DNA of 64,000 nucleotides, from the NCBI RefSeq assembly GCF_023093595.1, contig NZ_JALLIK010000094.1, positions 1 to 64,000 of the forward strand, read 5' to 3'. This stretch comes from Thauera aromatica_A. GTDB lineage: Bacteria > Pseudomonadota > Gammaproteobacteria > Burkholderiales > Rhodocyclaceae. Below are positions 1 to 7,808 of this stretch, piece after piece (the first letter of the stretch is position 1; each line of letters begins with the position of its first letter). The notes under the pieces are model-generated. The model searched no databases. It saw only the letters and a program-made list of their open reading frames with translations, and was not told the DNA's origin. A program made the translations under genes and the position numbers.

Positions 1-111
1 GCTGCTCGATACGACGCGACGACTCCAGTGTCTTTCATGAACCGCCGTATGCGGAACCGCACGTACGGTGGTGTGAGAGGGCGACGGGGGTGACCCCGTC
101 CCCTACTCGAT
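1..111 (+). mobile_element. 3' end of a group II intron (domains V and VI), truncated by window edge
   Basis: A domain V hairpin is visible: 42-49 pairs with 64-71 (one G-U pair), there is a two-base bulge at 62-63, and 50-53 pairs with 58-61 under a GAAC loop. It is followed by a domain VI-like hairpin (83-89 with 94-100) and the tail CCCTACTCGAT, where A105 would be the branch-point adenosine and the intron would end in AT at 110-111. This order, the bulge and the tail are typical of bacterial group II introns. The reverse transcriptase normally found in domain IV would lie left of the window and cannot be seen. The intron lies inside the element that ends at the tRNA-Ser fragment. An unrelated double hairpin is the alternative. 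Confidence 0.62.
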
Positions 112-192
112 ATGGAGTTATGCAGGGCTTATCGGCGGGTGTGCGGGGTCGGCAAGTTGCGCGGCTGCATTGGGTTTTCGTCGCCATGACCG

Positions 193-438
193 TCAAACTG
201 CTTGTTTGGCGTTCGGCGCGTAGGCGCTGGTACTGGTGAAGGTGCGTGAAGCCAACCAAGCCTTGATCTCGTCGATGTGATACCGAATCGGGTCTTGTTT
301 GGCTGGCCCCATCTTGATGAAGTTGGGGCCTTTGCCCTTACCCCGCCAGATTTCGAGGGTGTTGGGCTTGATGCCGAGCAGTGCGGCAGCTTCTTCGTTC
401 GTCAGCAGATCGTCGCTGAGTGCGGAAAGCGTGGTCAT
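193..438 (-). CDS. AlpA-like excisionase / helix-turn-helix protein
   Basis: An 81-residue protein with one MerR-like/AlpA helix-turn-helix: residues around LLTNEEAAALLGIKPNTLE form the HTH, followed by a basic wing and the segment YHIDEIKAWLAS, as in the excisionase/AlpA families. The ATG at 438 is preferred over one further upstream because GAGGA lies eight bases before it. It is on the same strand as the integrase at 672-1904, downstream of it, the usual arrangement for the recombination directionality factor of a P4-type island. Excisionase function is inferred from size, fold and neighbour; a plain transcriptional regulator is possible. Confidence 0.7.
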   Translation of the reverse strand: MTTLSALSDDLLTNEEAAALLGIKPNTLEIWRGKGKGPNFIKMGPAKQDPIRYHIDEIKAWLASRTFTSTSAYAPNAKQAV

Positions 439-671
439 GGGTGGCGTCCTCAGACAATCCACGGCCCGCAAACAAAAAGGGCAGGCGCGGTGGAATCTGC
501 CACCTGTTTCCAGATGACTGATACCCGCTCCTGCCCATGCAGCGCGTCTTCTCCAGTCCGACCCCTTGCGGGGTGTCGCATCACGCTCGGACTGGAGAGC
601 GAGTTAGTTGAAGCAACTATAGGGCAACTTTACGCGGCAAGCAAGCGTAAGTTGTTGATATAAAAGGTTGT

Positions 672-1904
672 TTAACTTTCTGAACGGTCGTTTATGGCCG
701 CTGCCTGCTGCTCGATCCAGTCGGATATGCGCTGCGTTTCGGGCTTGAGATATTGCAGGTGACTCGTCTCAAGGTAGTGGCGCGCGGTTACGCCCTTAGG
801 CACATGGTTCGTCAGCAATTCGACCTTGTGCAAGTCGATGCCGCAATTGGCAATGCCGATGGTCGTGAAGGTGCGGCGCAGGTCGTGCGGCGTGATCTTC
901 GTGCCTGCTGCCTCGCTGACTTTCTTCATGGTGTCGCGCGGATCTTTGATATGCCCAGCCTTGCCCCAGGACGAGAACACGAACGGGCTACCCTTGACGC
1001 GCTGGCGCGTGGTCAGCAACTGCACCGCCTGCGTAGATAACGGCAGCCATACGGGGTTGCTGTTCTTCGGGTCGGGTATGTGAAGCCAGCCTTCCTCAAG
1101 GTTGACCCTGTCCCACGTCAGTTCGCTGCATTCGCCAATCCGCAGGCCTGTGAGCATGAGCAGCATCACGAGGTCGATACTTGCCAGCGTGTCTCGGTTG
1201 TAGGCTTGGTCGCGGGCATGGGTGAGGAATGACCACACCGCGCCGACCTTGCTATCAGGCACGCGGCTGGTGCGGGGCTTGAGCGGCACCCACTTCTTAT
1301 AGAGAACATCGACGGGGTTATCCGTCAGCACTGGCGACCCGTCCGGCTCGCGGTATTCGCGGATGGCATAGTTGAACAGGGCGCGAAGCACCGCCATTGA
1401 CTGGTTCGCCTGCGCGGGGGCTGGCCCATCGCCGCGCGTGCCTTTGTTCTTGATGTCGTTGAAGCGCTTCGTGACCATCTCGCGGTTGATGTCCCTGAGC
1501 GGCTTCTTGAGCCATGCCTCAAAGGTTGTGGTCACATGGCGTTCAATCTCGGCCTTGCTGCTGTCCTTCAAGGGGCGGTCGCGCTTGTAGGCGTCGGCCA
1601 CGTCGCGGAGGGTCACGCGCTGGGCTGCTTCCTTCTTGGCGACGGCTCGGGGGTCGATGCCCATGCGCATGCTGCGCAGGTGCTCGCGGGCAACATCACG
1701 GGCTTGATCGACGGTGAAGACCCCATGCGGGCCGATGCTGATACGGGGCGAACTGCCGTTGACGCGCCCCTGCACGATGTAGGTGATCTTGCCGGTAGGA
1801 GTGACCCGGAGGCCGAACCCCTTGAGCGAGTCGTCCCAGTGGAACGCCTCCTTGTCAGCGGGCGCGGTGATCTTGTCGATGTAGTTCTTCGTCAGCTTAG
1901 GCAT
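672..1904 (-). CDS. P4-type tyrosine site-specific integrase
   Basis: A 410-residue tyrosine recombinase that would integrate and excise the element ending at 2224. Residues 1-90 are the arm-type DNA-binding domain (DUF4102 type), about 100-200 the SAM-like core-binding domain, and 215-390 the catalytic domain. The catalytic set is visible: Arg255 in TGLRIGE, His340 and Arg343 in HDLRRTF, His367, and the nucleophile Tyr377 in RHYLE. Length and order match P4-like island integrases. It reads away from the tRNA-Ser fragment at 2168-2224, about 260 bases from its start, the standard int-att arrangement. No frameshift is seen, so it looks functional. Base composition is somewhat lower in G+C than the genes to the right, consistent with transfer. 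Confidence 0.93.
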   Translation of the reverse strand: MPKLTKNYIDKITAPADKEAFHWDDSLKGFGLRVTPTGKITYIVQGRVNGSSPRISIGPHGVFTVDQARDVAREHLRSMRMGIDPRAVAKKEAAQRVTLRDVADAYKRDRPLKDSSKAEIERHVTTTFEAWLKKPLRDINREMVTKRFNDIKNKGTRGDGPAPAQANQSMAVLRALFNYAIREYREPDGSPVLTDNPVDVLYKKWVPLKPRTSRVPDSKVGAVWSFLTHARDQAYNRDTLASIDLVMLLMLTGLRIGECSELTWDRVNLEEGWLHIPDPKNSNPVWLPLSTQAVQLLTTRQRVKGSPFVFSSWGKAGHIKDPRDTMKKVSEAAGTKITPHDLRRTFTTIGIANCGIDLHKVELLTNHVPKGVTARHYLETSHLQYLKPETQRISDWIEQQAAAINDRSES

Positions 1905-2054
1905 ATAGCGCCTCGCTGACTGGTGCGGTTGTGGTTACTATCGTCACGTTGGCTTCCTTCGTACTTAAGGGAGTTGACCACGCGGTCGGGACTGTTGGCG
2001 CAGTCGCCGGCCGCATCTTTTCAGGCGCTCATAAGCAGTTCGTAAGCGCCACAG

Positions 2055-2118
2055 GTAAAGTTACGACAAGTTCCGCAAAACAAAAAGCGAATGCAACCCA
2101 TTGACCTGTAAAGGTACG
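2055..2118 (+). repeat. Pair of 11-bp direct repeats between int and att
   Basis: GTAAAGTTACG at 2055-2065 and GTAAAGGTACG at 2108-2118 differ at one base and share a CAAG-like continuation. They lie between the integrase start and the attachment site, where arm-type integrase sites are expected. No protein-binding evidence exists; this is a positional inference. The rest of the 1905-2167 interval shows no coding potential. Confidence 0.35.
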
Positions 2119-2167
2119 CAAGGCTTACAATAGCTACTCACAGTGGCGTAAAGCGGTTGACCGGGAA

Positions 2168-2224
2168 ACTTGAAAACCGGCGATGGGCGACCATCCGTGG
2201 GTTCGAATCCCACCTCTTCCGCCA
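2168..2224 (+). other. attR: 3' half of a tRNA-Ser gene
   Basis: From the anticodon loop onward this matches a class II tRNA-Ser: loop CTTGAAA with anticodon TGA, 3' anticodon stem ACCGG, variable arm GATGG-GCGA-CCATC (2182-2195), T arm GTGGG-TTCGAAT-CCCAC (2197-2213), acceptor 3' strand CTCTTCC, discriminator G and encoded CCA (2222-2224). The 5' part does not fold as a tRNA: the seven bases opposite CTCTTCC do not pair, although TGGC and GGTTGA upstream faintly resemble a D arm. This is the duplicated 3' tRNA end left by integration. The intact gene should lie at the other end of the element, left of the window. The rest of 1905-2314 holds no gene that I can see. Confidence 0.75.
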
Positions 2225-2314
2225 GCTTTTCGACCGCCGGGCCGGGCCGCGACGGCTGCCGCGGAATCCAGTTGCGCCGCACTTCGCTCCGATGCCTCTT
2301 CCTGCGAACCCTGC

Positions 2315-2974
2315 ATGCCCCGTCTGCTGCTTCTGAACAAACCTTACGGCGTGCTGTGCCAGTTCACTGCCGAGTCCGGCCGGGCGAGCTTGAAAGATCA
2401 TGTACCGCTGCCCGGAGTCTATGCTGCCGGCCGCCTCGACGCCGACAGCGAAGGCCTGCTGCTGCTGACCGACGATGGCGCCTTGCAGCACCGTATTGCC
2501 GACCCCCGCCACAAGCTCCCCAAGACGTATCTCGTCCAGGTCGAGGGCGAGCCCGACGCCGCGGCGCTGGCGCGCCTGCGCGCCGGGCTCGATCTCGGCG
2601 ATTTCCGTTCCCGTCCCTGCGAAGCGCGCCGGGTGGCGGAGCCGGACTGGCTGTGGCCGCGCGATCCGCCGGTGCGCTTTCGCAAGACCGTACCCACCGC
2701 CTGGCTGGAGATCGTGCTGCGCGAAGGCAGGAACCGCCAGGTGCGGCGGATGACGGCGGCGGTCGGCTATCCGACCTTGCGTCTGCTCCGGGTTGCGGTC
2801 GGGCCGTTCCGGCTCGATGGCCTGGCGCCGGGGCAGTGGCGCGAGGCTGATCCGGCGCTGCTGCCGGCAATGCCCGCGGCGGCGCCCGTCCGGAGCGGGG
2901 GGCGCGGCGCGGGCAGGCGGATTCAGGCGCCGCCCCGGCCGAGTTCGCTGCGGCGCACGAAGCGCAGCGGCTGA
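2315..2974 (+). CDS. rluE: 23S rRNA pseudouridine synthase, RluE-like (RsuA family)
   Basis: A 219-residue cytoplasmic pseudouridine synthase. The family signature GRLDADSEGL is at residues 39-48, with Asp42 as the catalytic aspartate, and the second conserved block REGRNRQVRRM is present. There is no N-terminal S4 domain, which with the short length points to the RluE type (23S rRNA U2457) rather than RluB/RluF. The start ATG at 2315 gives MPRLLLLNKPYG, the usual beginning; an extended reading would run through the tRNA fragment. The C-terminus is a basic, Arg/Pro-rich tail that overlaps the 3' end of iorB on the opposite strand by 52 bases. It is the first chromosomal gene outside the integrated element. 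Confidence 0.88.
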   Translation: MPRLLLLNKPYGVLCQFTAESGRASLKDHVPLPGVYAAGRLDADSEGLLLLTDDGALQHRIADPRHKLPKTYLVQVEGEPDAAALARLRAGLDLGDFRSRPCEARRVAEPDWLWPRDPPVRFRKTVPTAWLEIVLREGRNRQVRRMTAAVGYPTLRLLRVAVGPFRLDGLAPGQWREADPALLPAMPAAAPVRSGGRGAGRRIQAPPRPSSLRRTKRSG

Positions 2975-4575
2975 GCCTTGGGCGGCCGGGCCGGCAGGCC
3001 GCGGTCGCGCAACACACGATCGAACTCGCGTCCTTCCTCGTCAGCCAGGGCCGCTTCGCGCGCGCCGCGGACGAGGGCCAGGCGCTCGTCTGCGGCCATG
3101 TCGGCGGGCAGGTGGTCGAGGATGTGGAGCAGGTTTTCCTTGCCGCGTTCGTTGGTTGAACCATAACCCTTGATCAGGCGGGCGCACAGGGTCAGTTCGT
3201 TGGCCAGCGCCCAGTCCTGGGTCGCGGCGTGCTCGATCGCTTCGATCCAGCGCTCGATCATGGCCTGCTCGTGGGCGAAACGGGCGCCACGGCGGCGCAG
3301 GCCGCGCAGCGCCGCCAGCGTGCGCAGGGCGAGGAAACCGCGCAGGCTGGTGGCGTCGAGCTTGAGGGCGAACTCCAGCGCGGGCTTGCCCGCCGCCCGC
3401 CGGCGGGCCTCGAACCGCTTCAGCCAGCGTGCCAGCGCCGGTGGCAGCAGGCCGGCGATCTCGGCGATGCCGGGCTTGAGGAAATCGACGATGCGCAGCA
3501 GGTCGTCGGGCCGGGCGCCGGTTTCGCGGCGCACGCGCTCGAAGCGGCGGGCACTGCACTTGAGCTCGGCGACGCGCACGACGTCGTCGAACGCCATCCA
3601 CAGCGCCAGGTAACGGGCGAATTCGCGGGTCAGGGCGAAGCCGTGGCGGGCATCCGGGTCGGCACGGCATTCGGCGGCGTGAATGCGGCGGATGCGCTCG
3701 AGGTAGAGGCGGCCGTAGGCTTTGTCCTGGAAGTGTTCGACGCGTGCCAGCCCCGGGACGAGCATGTCCTGTACCGCGTCCGGAAAACCGGCGATTGCGG
3801 CGGGGGCGGCGGTCGGCTGAACGGCGCCCGCCGGAGCTGCGGACCTGCCTTCGGGCGTCCCCGCAGTCCCGGTCGCCGGTTCGGGAGCGCTCGCCTGCCA
3901 GGCGAGGGCGAAACCGCGCAGGCTGGCTTCGACGCCTTTGCCCGAGGCACGGATCACCTCTTCCCAGTCCGTACGGGCGAACGGCAGCAGGCCGGTACCG
4001 CCGATGGCGCCGAACATCGCCGCGCTCGGCACGGTGCCGGCGCTGCGGGCGGTGGCGGCGATGTCGAACACGACGCAGCTGCGGCTGAAACGGCGGATGA
4101 AGTCGATCAACTGGGCGCTGTCGAGGCGGCCATCCCCCAGGCTGATGCGCTCGGTGGTGGTCAGGCTGCGTGAGGACGAGGCCACGACTAGGGTGCGCTC
4201 GGCGCTGATCATGCCTGAATGGACGTGGCGGGCGGCCTCGAGCAGTTCGGAGGCGATGAAGAGGTCGATCCGCCCCGGCGTCGGGGCGAGTCCGAGCACC
4301 GGATGCGGGGTGCCGGCGGGGAGGGGCTCGGGGTGGATTTCGACGTAGTAAGTGGTGGCGCCGGTGCGCTGGGCGACGCCGGGAATCGACGTGCTCTGTG
4401 CCGGGTAGCCGCAGCGGGTGGCCAGTTCCACCAGCCACTCGGCGAGCACGCCGCCGCCTTCGCCGCCGAGGGCGGCGATGAGGATGGTGAACGGGCGGCG
4501 GACGCTCGGGGCGACGGATGCGGCGGAGACGGAGATGGCGGGGGCGACGGAGGTGAAGGTGGCGGGGAGGGTCAT
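2923..4575 (-). CDS. iorB: Indolepyruvate:ferredoxin oxidoreductase, beta subunit (extended form)
   Basis: A 550-residue partner of IorA. The first ~215 residues form the 2-oxoacid:ferredoxin oxidoreductase gamma-type domain, with a glycine-rich entry GGEGGGVLAEWL and a conserved central AAMFGAIGGTGLLPF. An Ala/Pro-rich linker (about 225-265) leads to a ~280-residue helical C-terminal domain absent from archaeal IorB (~200 residues) but found in the long proteobacterial forms. The reaction is oxidative decarboxylation of aryl-pyruvates (indolepyruvate, phenylpyruvate) to the aryl-acetyl-CoA with reduction of ferredoxin. The ATG is four bases after the iorA stop, with GGAGA just upstream, so translation is probably coupled. 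Phenylpyruvate as physiological substrate is inferred from the phenylacetate genes nearby. Confidence 0.88.
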   Translation of the reverse strand: MTLPATFTSVAPAISVSAASVAPSVRRPFTILIAALGGEGGGVLAEWLVELATRCGYPAQSTSIPGVAQRTGATTYYVEIHPEPLPAGTPHPVLGLAPTPGRIDLFIASELLEAARHVHSGMISAERTLVVASSSRSLTTTERISLGDGRLDSAQLIDFIRRFSRSCVVFDIAATARSAGTVPSAAMFGAIGGTGLLPFARTDWEEVIRASGKGVEASLRGFALAWQASAPEPATGTAGTPEGRSAAPAGAVQPTAAPAAIAGFPDAVQDMLVPGLARVEHFQDKAYGRLYLERIRRIHAAECRADPDARHGFALTREFARYLALWMAFDDVVRVAELKCSARRFERVRRETGARPDDLLRIVDFLKPGIAEIAGLLPPALARWLKRFEARRRAAGKPALEFALKLDATSLRGFLALRTLAALRGLRRRGARFAHEQAMIERWIEAIEHAATQDWALANELTLCARLIKGYGSTNERGKENLLHILDHLPADMAADERLALVRGAREAALADEEGREFDRVLRDRGLPARPPKAQPLRFVRRSELGRGGA

Positions 4576-4579
4576 GGTT

Positions 4580-6751
4580 TCATTCTCCGGCGGGTTGCAG
4601 CATGCGGATCACGGCCTGGCGCAGGCGGTGGAGGAAACGTTCGGCCGGGCCCGGGTTCTGCACCACTTCGCCGCGGTAAAAGGAAGGGCACAGGGTGGCG
4701 GCGTGGGCGTTTTCGCCGCACAGGCCGCAGCCGACGCAGCCGTCGATCACCGTCGCCACCGGATCGGGCTTGAGCGGGTCGGGGCTGTCCTTGAGGGTGA
4801 GGGTCGGACAGCCCGACAGCCGGATGCAGGAATGGTCGCCCGAGCACACGTCCTCATCCACGCCGTACTTGACCCGCTCGACGCGCTCCCCGCGCTTGAG
4901 CCGACCGGCGACCCAGGGCTTGCTGCGGCGCTGGCGCTCGAGCTGGCATTCGCCTTCGGCGATGATGACCTTGAGGCCGGCGAACGGCGTGGTGAACGCT
5001 TCTTCCAGGGTCTTGCGCATCGTATCGACGCGGTAGCTGTCGACCGTGCGCAGCCAGCGCACGCCGATGCCGCGCAGGGTCTTCTCGATGGTGACGTTGC
5101 GATCGACCAGGCTTTGCTGCTTGTTCGGTGCGGCGGCCTTGACCTCTTCGTCGGGGGAGGAAATGATTTCCTGGGTGCCGGTGGCCGAGGTATAGCCGTT
5201 CTTGAGGATCACCAGCACGGCGTCGTCGCCGTTGTACAGCGCCGACTCCACCCCGGTGAGCAGGCCGTTGTGCCAGAAGCCGCCGTCGCCCATGATCGCC
5301 AGGGTGCGTCCTTCGATCATCGGCGACACGCCGGCGCGGCTCGCCAGGCTCATGCCGAAGCCGAGGATGGTGTGACCGAGGCTGAACGGCTCGAAGGTGG
5401 CGAAGGAATGACAGCCGATGTCGGCGGCGATGTGCACCTTGCCGACGCGCTGCTGGGCGAGCTTCACCGCGGCGAACACCGGGCGCTCCGGGCAGCCGGT
5501 GCAAAAGCCCGGCGGGCGCGCCGGCAGGGGGCGTCCGAGCCCGCTCTCGAGGGCGGCGGCGACCGCGCCGCGGCGCGCGTCCAGTTCGCCCAGCCAGTGC
5601 AGGCCGGGACCGAGGTCGAGGTCGGGGGCGCGCCGGGTGAGGAACGGGGCGAGGCCGCGGGCGATCGCTTCCACCGAATATTCGCCCGCCATCGGCAGCA
5701 CGTCCTTGCCGTGCACCGCGGTGGCGAGGCCGTGGCGGTGGAGGGTGAGGGCGACGTCCTGCTCGATGAACTCCGGCTGGCCCTCCTCGACCACCAGCAC
5801 CGCCTGCTTGCCGCGGCAGAAACCGGCGATCTGCTCGGGGACCAGCGGGTAGGTGACGTTCAGGTTCAGGATCGGCAGGGTGGAGGCGCCGAATGCGTCG
5901 GCGAGGCCGAACTGCTGCAGGGCGCCGATCAGGGCGTTGTACAGCCCGCCCTGCACGATGATGCCGATGTCCTCGCGGGAACCGGCGAAGAGTTCGTTGA
6001 GGCCGCGTTCGAGGATGTGGCGGCGGGCCGCCGGCAGGCGTTCGGCGGTCTTGATCTTTTCGTGCTCGAAGATCGAGGGGGCGTGGGTGAGGCGGCTGTA
6101 GTCGAAGGCCGCGGGGTCGCTCATCAGCGCGCGGCGCGATACCGCGGGGGCGATGTTGTCCTTGCACACGAAGCTGCCCCGCACATGGCAGGCGCGGATG
6201 CGCAGCTGGACGAAGGCTGCGGTGTTCGACGCTTCGGACAGGGCGAAGCCTTCTTCGACCATGCGCACCATCAGTTCGAGATCGGGACGGGGATCGATCA
6301 GCAGCAGCGAGGATTTCATCGCGAACGCGTAGGTGCGCTCCTGGACCACGCTGGCGCCTTCACCGTAGTCATCGCCGATGATGATCAGCGCGCCGCCGCG
6401 CACCCCGGGCGAGGCCAGGTTGGAGAGCGCATCGGCGGCGACGTTGGTGCCGACCACCGACTTCCAGGTCACCGCGCCGCGCAGCGGGTAGTGGATCGAG
6501 GCGCCCAGCATCGCCGCCGCCGAAGCCTCGTTGGAGCAGGCCTCGACATGGACGCCGAGCTCGGCGAGGTGGTCCTCGGCCTGCACCAGCACGTCGAGCA
6601 GATGAGACACCGGTGCGCCCTGGTAGCCGCCGACGTAGGCGACGCCGGACTGGAGCAGGGCCTTGGTGATTGCCAGAATGCCTTCGCCGTGGAAGGTGCT
6701 TCCCGCCCCCTGCCTGAGTTGTTCGAGTTCCTTGCTGAATGACACTTCCAT
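4580..6751 (-). CDS. iorA: Indolepyruvate:ferredoxin oxidoreductase, alpha subunit
   Basis: A 723-residue thiamine-diphosphate enzyme that converts aryl-pyruvates plus CoA to aryl-acetyl-CoA, CO2 and reduced ferredoxin. In order: pyrimidine-binding domain (about 20-200, with YQGAPVSHLLD), middle domain, CTGCPERP at 418-425, TPP-binding domain with GDGG at 488-491 and the following NGYTSATG, and a C-terminal ferredoxin-like region. Cluster ligands visible are Cys636, Cys642, Cys648 and Cys672, Cys675, Cys678, Cys688. Length is normal for the family. It is the first gene of iorAB, divergent from a LysR gene. It gives a direct route from phenylalanine-derived phenylpyruvate to phenylacetyl-CoA, bypassing free phenylacetate. 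Confidence 0.93.
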   Translation of the reverse strand: MEVSFSKELEQLRQGAGSTFHGEGILAITKALLQSGVAYVGGYQGAPVSHLLDVLVQAEDHLAELGVHVEACSNEASAAAMLGASIHYPLRGAVTWKSVVGTNVAADALSNLASPGVRGGALIIIGDDYGEGASVVQERTYAFAMKSSLLLIDPRPDLELMVRMVEEGFALSEASNTAAFVQLRIRACHVRGSFVCKDNIAPAVSRRALMSDPAAFDYSRLTHAPSIFEHEKIKTAERLPAARRHILERGLNELFAGSREDIGIIVQGGLYNALIGALQQFGLADAFGASTLPILNLNVTYPLVPEQIAGFCRGKQAVLVVEEGQPEFIEQDVALTLHRHGLATAVHGKDVLPMAGEYSVEAIARGLAPFLTRRAPDLDLGPGLHWLGELDARRGAVAAALESGLGRPLPARPPGFCTGCPERPVFAAVKLAQQRVGKVHIAADIGCHSFATFEPFSLGHTILGFGMSLASRAGVSPMIEGRTLAIMGDGGFWHNGLLTGVESALYNGDDAVLVILKNGYTSATGTQEIISSPDEEVKAAAPNKQQSLVDRNVTIEKTLRGIGVRWLRTVDSYRVDTMRKTLEEAFTTPFAGLKVIIAEGECQLERQRRSKPWVAGRLKRGERVERVKYGVDEDVCSGDHSCIRLSGCPTLTLKDSPDPLKPDPVATVIDGCVGCGLCGENAHAATLCPSFYRGEVVQNPGPAERFLHRLRQAVIRMLQPAGE

Positions 6752-6870
6752 GGCGGAGCTCCGTGTGCAAGAGGAGTGGGGGCTGATTTAGACTCACTAT
6801 AGGTCAGCTGTTTTTATCTATCCATTAGATGAGCTTCATTTTGGATATGCAGCGGATGCATAATCAAGGG

Positions 6871-7782
6871 ATGGATCTCAATCTTCTCCAGGTGTTCGAT
6901 GCCGTGTACCGCGAGCGCAGCGTCAGCCGTGCCGCGACCCGGCTCGGGCTGTCGCAGCCGGCGATCAGCCATGCCTTGCGGCGCTTGCGCCTGGAGCTGA
7001 AGGATCCGCTGTTCGTTCGTGCCCCGGGCGGGGTGATGCCGACGGCGATGGCCGAGCAGCTGGGGCGGACGGTGGCGGGGGCGCTCCATGCGCTCGATGC
7101 GGCGATCCACCAGATCCACCACTTCGAGCCGGCATCGTCTTCGCGCACGTTCCGCTTGTACATGACCGATATCGGCGAGCTGGTGTTCCTGCCCGCGTTG
7201 ATGGAAGCGCTCCAGCAGCGCGCTCCGGGGGTGAAGATCGAAGTCGAGCAGATGGCGCTGGAGGCGATCCTGCCGGGGCTCGAAAGCGGCGCGCTGGACC
7301 TTGCGGTCGGCTACCTGCCGCCGCTGGCCGAGGTTTCCCAGCACCGCCTGCTGCATGAACGCTACGTGATTGTGTTGCGCCGCGATCATCCGCTCGCGGC
7401 CGTCGGCGGCGGGCTCGACCCCGCAGCCCTCGATTACGTGCTCGTACGCCCGCATGCCGAAGCCCGCCGGGCCCTGCAGCAGCAGCGCCTGGAATCGCGC
7501 GTGCGGCTGGTGATTCCGCATTTCCTGGTGCTCCCCGGGGTGCTCGCGCGCACCGATCTGGCGGCGCTCGTGCCTTCGCGCATGGCGCGTCTTTTTGTCG
7601 AGCGCGGCGAGCTTGTCGCACTCGACTCGCCACTGGCGACCGCGGCCTTCGACGTCCGCCTGTACTGGTACTGGCGCGCCGAGCACGACCCCGGGCACCG
7701 CTGGCTGCGGGAGCTGCTGATCGCGCTGTTCAGCGAGGGCGGAGCAGGGGATGCGCCGCGCGCGCCCGACGGCGCGCGCTGA
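6871..7782 (+). CDS. LysR-family regulator next to iorAB
   Basis: A LysR-type transcriptional regulator of about 303 residues. The N-terminal winged HTH is clear (ERSVSRAATRLGLSQPAISHALRRL) and the effector domain starts with the segment MTDIGELVFLP, shared with the two other LysR proteins of this window. It is divergent from iorA across about 120 bases, so it probably regulates iorAB and itself. The start is uncertain: ATG at 6871 gives the usual MDLNLLQVF beginning but its AAGGG is directly adjacent; ATGs at 6829 and 6856 would add 14 or 5 residues. The effector is unknown; aryl-pyruvate or aryl-acetate is a guess from context. Confidence 0.88.
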   Translation: MDLNLLQVFDAVYRERSVSRAATRLGLSQPAISHALRRLRLELKDPLFVRAPGGVMPTAMAEQLGRTVAGALHALDAAIHQIHHFEPASSSRTFRLYMTDIGELVFLPALMEALQQRAPGVKIEVEQMALEAILPGLESGALDLAVGYLPPLAEVSQHRLLHERYVIVLRRDHPLAAVGGGLDPAALDYVLVRPHAEARRALQQQRLESRVRLVIPHFLVLPGVLARTDLAALVPSRMARLFVERGELVALDSPLATAAFDVRLYWYWRAEHDPGHRWLRELLIALFSEGGAGDAPRAPDGAR

Positions 7783-7808
7783 CGCCGCCGGGCGGAGGGC
7801 CGATCAGC

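Noticed and set aside
2115..2224. A complete functional tRNA-Ser
   Set aside because: The 5' acceptor strand and most of the D arm do not pair or match; only the 3' half is tRNA-like.
4418..6742. A 774-residue open frame on the + strand opposite iorA
   Set aside because: Composition is an Ala/Gly/Arg/Asp/His-rich antisense translation typical of high-G+C genes; no domain is recognisable and iorA on the other strand is certain.
6797..6821. ATAG...CTAT dyad between iorA and its LysR gene as operator
   Set aside because: Four-base arms in an A+T-rich stretch are too weak to call.
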